A DNA stretch of 64,000 nucleotides from Neodiprion pinetum. Lineage: Eukaryota > Arthropoda > Insecta > Hymenoptera > Diprionidae. The position numbers and the translations under genes are program-made. The notes under the pieces are model-generated. The model saw only the letters and a list, made by a program, of their open reading frames with translations. It was not told the origin of the DNA and searched no databases. This document shows positions 60,467 to 64,000 of the stretch, in pieces (within the stretch, counting starts at the first letter, position 1; each line of letters opens with the position of its first letter). The stretch is taken from assembly GCF_021155775.2 (NCBI RefSeq), contig NC_060234.1:15117871-15181870 (forward strand), written 5' to 3'.

Positions 60467-61519
60467 TCACTATCTCCTTATGCATTGTCTATTAGACAGG
60501 TGAATTCATTTATGTTGATTTGATGACAGGTCTGCAACTGTTGATCGGTTGTTTCCGATCAACCCGACATTGCTATTGGCTCCCTATGCAGGTCTGCTCA
60601 GATTATTTTCGTAAACGAATCCACTCACATGTACAAAACTCCCGATGCCATGCAACCCCAATTGCATTCGGCGACTTATTTTGCTATAGTTATTATTTTC
60701 AGATTTTTTGACGTATATCTACGTATAGAGATATAAAGTCTACTGCGTCTGGTTTATAAGTACAAATAATTGATATCAATCCTTTTTTTTCAAATAAATT
60801 TATTTAACATTTTTCACTTTAAATTTAGTTCGAAGTTGACTTCGAATCTCATTGATTGATGAAAAATTTAGATCTTCGCCTTCGCTCGTCTGAGCTCAGA
60901 GTAGATTCAATTGTTTATTTGCGAGTTTCCTCAGAAACTCCTTTCGCCCGAGTCAGTTCCCGTTCTCGTGAGGAAGAATCGAACATTTCTTTAGAGCTTC
61001 TCAGAACTATTCATGAGGTTCATGACGATTGGTTGATAAAACAAACCTTTTCTTCTTTATCAGCTCCCATCTTGGTTATTAATGCAGAAGCTACGGCTGA
61101 TCAAGTTTTTAGAGATTTTTGTACCTCCTTGACATGCGTAGGTTAACCTATACTTGCTTTATGAAGGAATAAACCTAATTAAGTGAAAGACAAAAAAAAG
61201 TAAAATAGATTTTCTATATTGGAATAACACAGATTAAATGAAATTGTGTTTCAAAATTTGCTTTCCTGCAATCATTATTTTGTGCAGCTGGTCTCCATTT
61301 TGTAGGTTTGAGACGGGGTGACGCTTTATTAGTCGAAATCGGGTTTCGGTCAGTTTGATTTTCTGCGTTGTACCTAACGCTTAGTCGGAATCGGGTTTCG
61401 GTTAACTTGATTTTCTGTGTTGTACCTAACAATCGCCCCGAGCGTTGCTCTGTAATTGAGAGAGAATGATTTTAAGATAGGCTTGATTTTTTACGGAATT
61501 AGAATTGAATTATTTCTCA
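60467..61519. other. No recognised gene; one Ser/Arg-rich frame
   Basis: A plus-strand frame at 60,856-61,146 (96 codons; LRLRSSELRVDS and SSRSREEESN) has higher GC than its flanks and could be a fragment. At 61,320-61,430 the word TAGTCGGAATCGGGTTTCGGT is repeated at about 60-bp spacing. Confidence 0.3.
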
Positions 61520-62491
61520 TTAATTAACAAACTTTTCAAAGAGCTTACATTCGTTGTCATCAAGGCGGAGCATATATTTTCGCTGCTGTTGTCGTCGTCT
61601 AATTTTTCGCTCTTCTATGTCCATCATATTGGTTGGTCGTCCTCTTGATTTATTTTCCAAATCAATAATCACAATCGATTCTTCTAATTCTTCGACACAC
61701 TTCGTTGAATTGTTTTTACTACCGCTCTGCCGGTTATTCTCCAAAATCACCTTCTTTATATTATTTTTTTCTTAATATTTGCATTGCTGTTCACTCCGCA
61801 AAACACCTCTTTCTCTTGTGGTTAACATCGATCCTGGCCGTCCTCTTGCCTGGTTATACGAATATTTGTTGGATATTATTCTATGGCTTATTTGGTTCTT
61901 CGCACTTACAATTTTATTTTCCTCTTTCTTTTGTGATACTTCCGACCATCCACCATCTTCATCGCCTTGTCTGCTGCTTGAAACTCCTCCTTTCTCCATT
62001 GCCATCGTAAATCCTGGCTGTCCTTTTGACTGTTTGGTGATATATTTAGATTTACTATCATTTGCTTGTTACTTTGGATACTTATTACTCACTATCTGAA
62101 TTTTATTTTGGTTCTGCAAGACATCAAAGTGTCCACTGTCTCCGTCGCCGGTGACGAGTAGCGAGAATTGTGTTTCATTTTGGGATCCAATTCGGTGTGG
62201 ATGAATTTGTTCTTCGCGATACACGATTAAACATATCTTAAAAATGTCCGCAACTGCAGCTAATTCTGCCTCTCCCCCGTAAATTCCATTTTTATTCATA
62301 TGTGATTTGTAATCACCAGGTGACTTAATCACAGCACCGTTTGACTCATTACCTGTAATGAAACCCGCAAATGTAGACCAATTGTCCACTATATTTGAAA
62401 CGATACTCAGTCTCACCTATGCGTGTCGATCTTGAGTGCCGTATACACAATACGCCAGCGCGCGAAAACGACAATTCCCGTCGGGAATCAT
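61520..62491 (-). pseudogene. OTU protease-like protein with RGRP repeats, three stops
   Basis: A single reading frame of 324 codons runs from ATG at 62,491 to TAA at 61,520, interrupted only by stops at 62,417-62,419, 62,069-62,071 and 61,772-61,774. The first part is an OTU-type cysteine protease domain: IPDGNCRFRALAYCVYGT holds the Asp and Cys, YGGEAELAAVADIF the core, and GHFDVLQ the catalytic His. After the second stop come three spaced, related segments: KGQPGFTMAMEK, ARGRPGSMLTTRERG...QQCKY, and SRGRPTNMMDIEERK...QQRKY. RGRP is AT-hook-like. OTU domains remove ubiquitin and are also carried by some mobile elements. It is either a pseudogene or, less likely, a readthrough gene. The RGRP repeats with Arg/Gln tails suggest nucleic-acid binding (inference). 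Confidence 0.7.
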
Positions 62492-62783
62492 GTTGATAAT
62501 TTTCGTTTGCATGTTCATTTTTTGCGTGTCAGAAATAGATACCTATAAAGATATTTGTCAAAGACTGTCATAAACAGCCGATGACAGCTGTCAAAGTAAG
62601 TTTTGTTTGCTGGATGCTTTTTGTTTTATTTTCGGCATCTCACCCCACCGCCAACTTCATGCGTATACTATTGTTATTAAAATTTTTTTTATACCATTGT
62701 TATTATAATCTTTTTGTACCTGTTCATTTGTTCGAAACTTTTTTATTAGATGGAGTGATGTTGAAGACAACTACTTGAATTAA

Positions 62784-63600
62784 CTTATCTTTAGATGCGA
62801 AGTTCGGCGAGCTTGAGAGCCGTCAGGTCGTGTATGTCGGTGTCCGTGGAATTCTGGGGCAGAGCCTCACCTCGAGATCGGAAGGGTTGATGAATCCGAA
62901 CGATGATGAACGTCAGGCACTTAGGTTTGTGAATTTCGAATGATATTCCACTATCGAAAGTTGTTGTTTGAAAAAGTCGATTTGGTTCACTAACGATGTA
63001 TATAAATAATGAAAATGATTTTAACGATTATTAATTAGAAATGAAAATGTAGCTGTTTATTATTATAAACACTTAGTATTACCTGATTCTGTTTGAATCA
63101 GGGCCAAACTTGATTTAATTAAGGAAAATGGAATGGCATAAAAATGTCTATCCGCGAAATAATGAGATTTAGTAAAGAACAGTAAAGATTAGAACGTAGA
63201 AGATAGTGAGTCTTTTTCAGCTGACAGAATAAATTGAATGCTCGGTTTTGACGAATTAGCGCGAGACTTTAGGTCGGTCACAATTGAGATTTTCCAACAC
63301 TACCCTTGCTCAAGAGGGCTAATCCAGGTAGACGTCCACGCACTTCGCGACTTGACTGACAAAAGACATGGCTTCTTAGGCCTGAGGGTCCAAGGAGTTG
63401 CAGTTGCAGTAAGTTACAACGGTAATTGGCCAATGAAGTGCGAGGGCGACCTTCCGGTGCCGAAATCTACACGGTCAGCGTTACGTCGCACTCATCGACG
63501 GTGTTCCGACGATTCTCAATCTCGTTGCTTACACGTATAAGATGTTGACAAGAAGTATCTTAAGATAATTCTCACGCATTCATCCATACATCTTAACAGA
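62784..63600 (+). mobile_element. Middle part of a third copy of the TGTTACG LTR
   Basis: Matches 54,244-55,070 of the solo LTR, for example GAATTAGCGCGAGACTTTAG, CACGCACTTCGCGACTTGA and GGTGTTCCGACGATTCTCAA. Neither end is present. The frame at 63,238-63,540 is this LTR, not a gene. Confidence 0.8.
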
Positions 63601-64000
63601 TAAGGGGCCGTTCAAGTATTACGTAAGCAGATTTATTGCAATTATTTACCCCCTCATCCCCCTTGTCAGCAAAAGTAAGCAAAGCTCTTACCCCCTCCCC
63701 CCATGCTTACGTAAACATTTGTCAATTAATGTATTGTTTTTTTAATTTTATAATGTTATAATTATAATTTGAAAAATAAGAAAATAGATTTAGGATAGAG
63801 ATTATATTTTACTGAAACGGTATTCAACATAGAGTAAAGGACAAAAATATTATATCTTACTAACATAACAAACTTATTTTAAATTTTTGGTACATATATT
63901 AAATTCAAATTAACAGTCTTCAGTCCATGAAACCCGAATCCATGATTCTAAGTTTTCGATGACATTGGATTGCTTCGATTGCTGCTCAGTGTTGTGAGTC
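63601..64000. other. Possible transposon end and no gene
   Basis: GGGGCCGTTCAAGTATTACG at 63,604, followed by CCCCCTC-rich sequence and a second TTACGTAA word at about 63,710, resembles the terminus of a common insect DNA repeat. The rest is AT-rich and the other end is not in the window. Confidence 0.3.

Noticed and set aside
63238..63540. 100-codon plus-strand frame
   Set aside because: The DNA is a copy of the solo LTR at 53,559-55,391, where the homologous frame is not conserved.

Overview
The window looks like a piece of an arthropod, most likely insect, nuclear genome. It is AT-rich, has spliced GT-AG genes, BEL/Pao and solo-LTR retroelements, mariner-type transposons, MITEs and a DUF4806-like gene typical of invertebrates. 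Hymenoptera is a guess from the mix of families, not a finding. I see no intact host gene, no tRNA or rRNA and no CRISPR array. The window is a stack of nested, mostly decayed mobile elements.

Layout. 1-12,444 is an almost perfect palindrome (arms 1-6,098 and 6,347-12,444, spacer 248 bp). Each arm carries a divergently oriented, intron-containing mariner-type transposase pseudogene of the DD41D spacing class. The arm probably continues left of the window. 12,485-15,336 has degenerate AACCGG repeats and an LTR-like stretch. 15,337-20,028 is a 4.7-kb DNA element with about 500-bp terminal inverted repeats (TIRs) and a broken multi-exon transposase-like gene. 20,040-31,182 is a second, older palindromic element (arms 6.4 and 4.7 kb, spacer 74 bp). 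It again carries one DD41D transposase pseudogene per arm, pointing outward from the centre, and the arms differ by large indels. 32,493-37,983 is a truncated BEL/Pao retrotransposon on the minus strand with one LTR and a primer-binding site matching tRNA-Tyr. 39,370-47,676 holds a broken DUF4806-like gene whose last introns contain a 2.7-kb MITE-like element, itself carrying two further insertions. 52,906-58,199 is a CENP-B/pogo-type DNA transposon with long sub-repeated TIRs, split by a 1,833-bp solo LTR with a CGTA target duplication. Further copies of that LTR lie at 56.5, 59.5 and 62.8 kb. 61,520-62,491 is an OTU cysteine-protease-like frame with RGRP repeats, one continuous frame with three internal stops.

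How it fits together. The strongest candidate for an undescribed system is the pair of giant palindromic elements. They have different sequences but the same plan: a short asymmetric centre, two divergent DD41D transposases, several kilobases of non-coding arm, and an AATT-rich MITE in each arm. One is nearly perfect (young, homogenised or an assembly artefact). The other has arms diverged by independent deletions, so it cannot be a simple assembly duplicate. This suggests a class of mariner-type elements whose TIRs have grown to include the transposase. The transposase reading frame of the first element also sits between two copies of a 16-nt motif very close to the histone mRNA 3' stem-loop.
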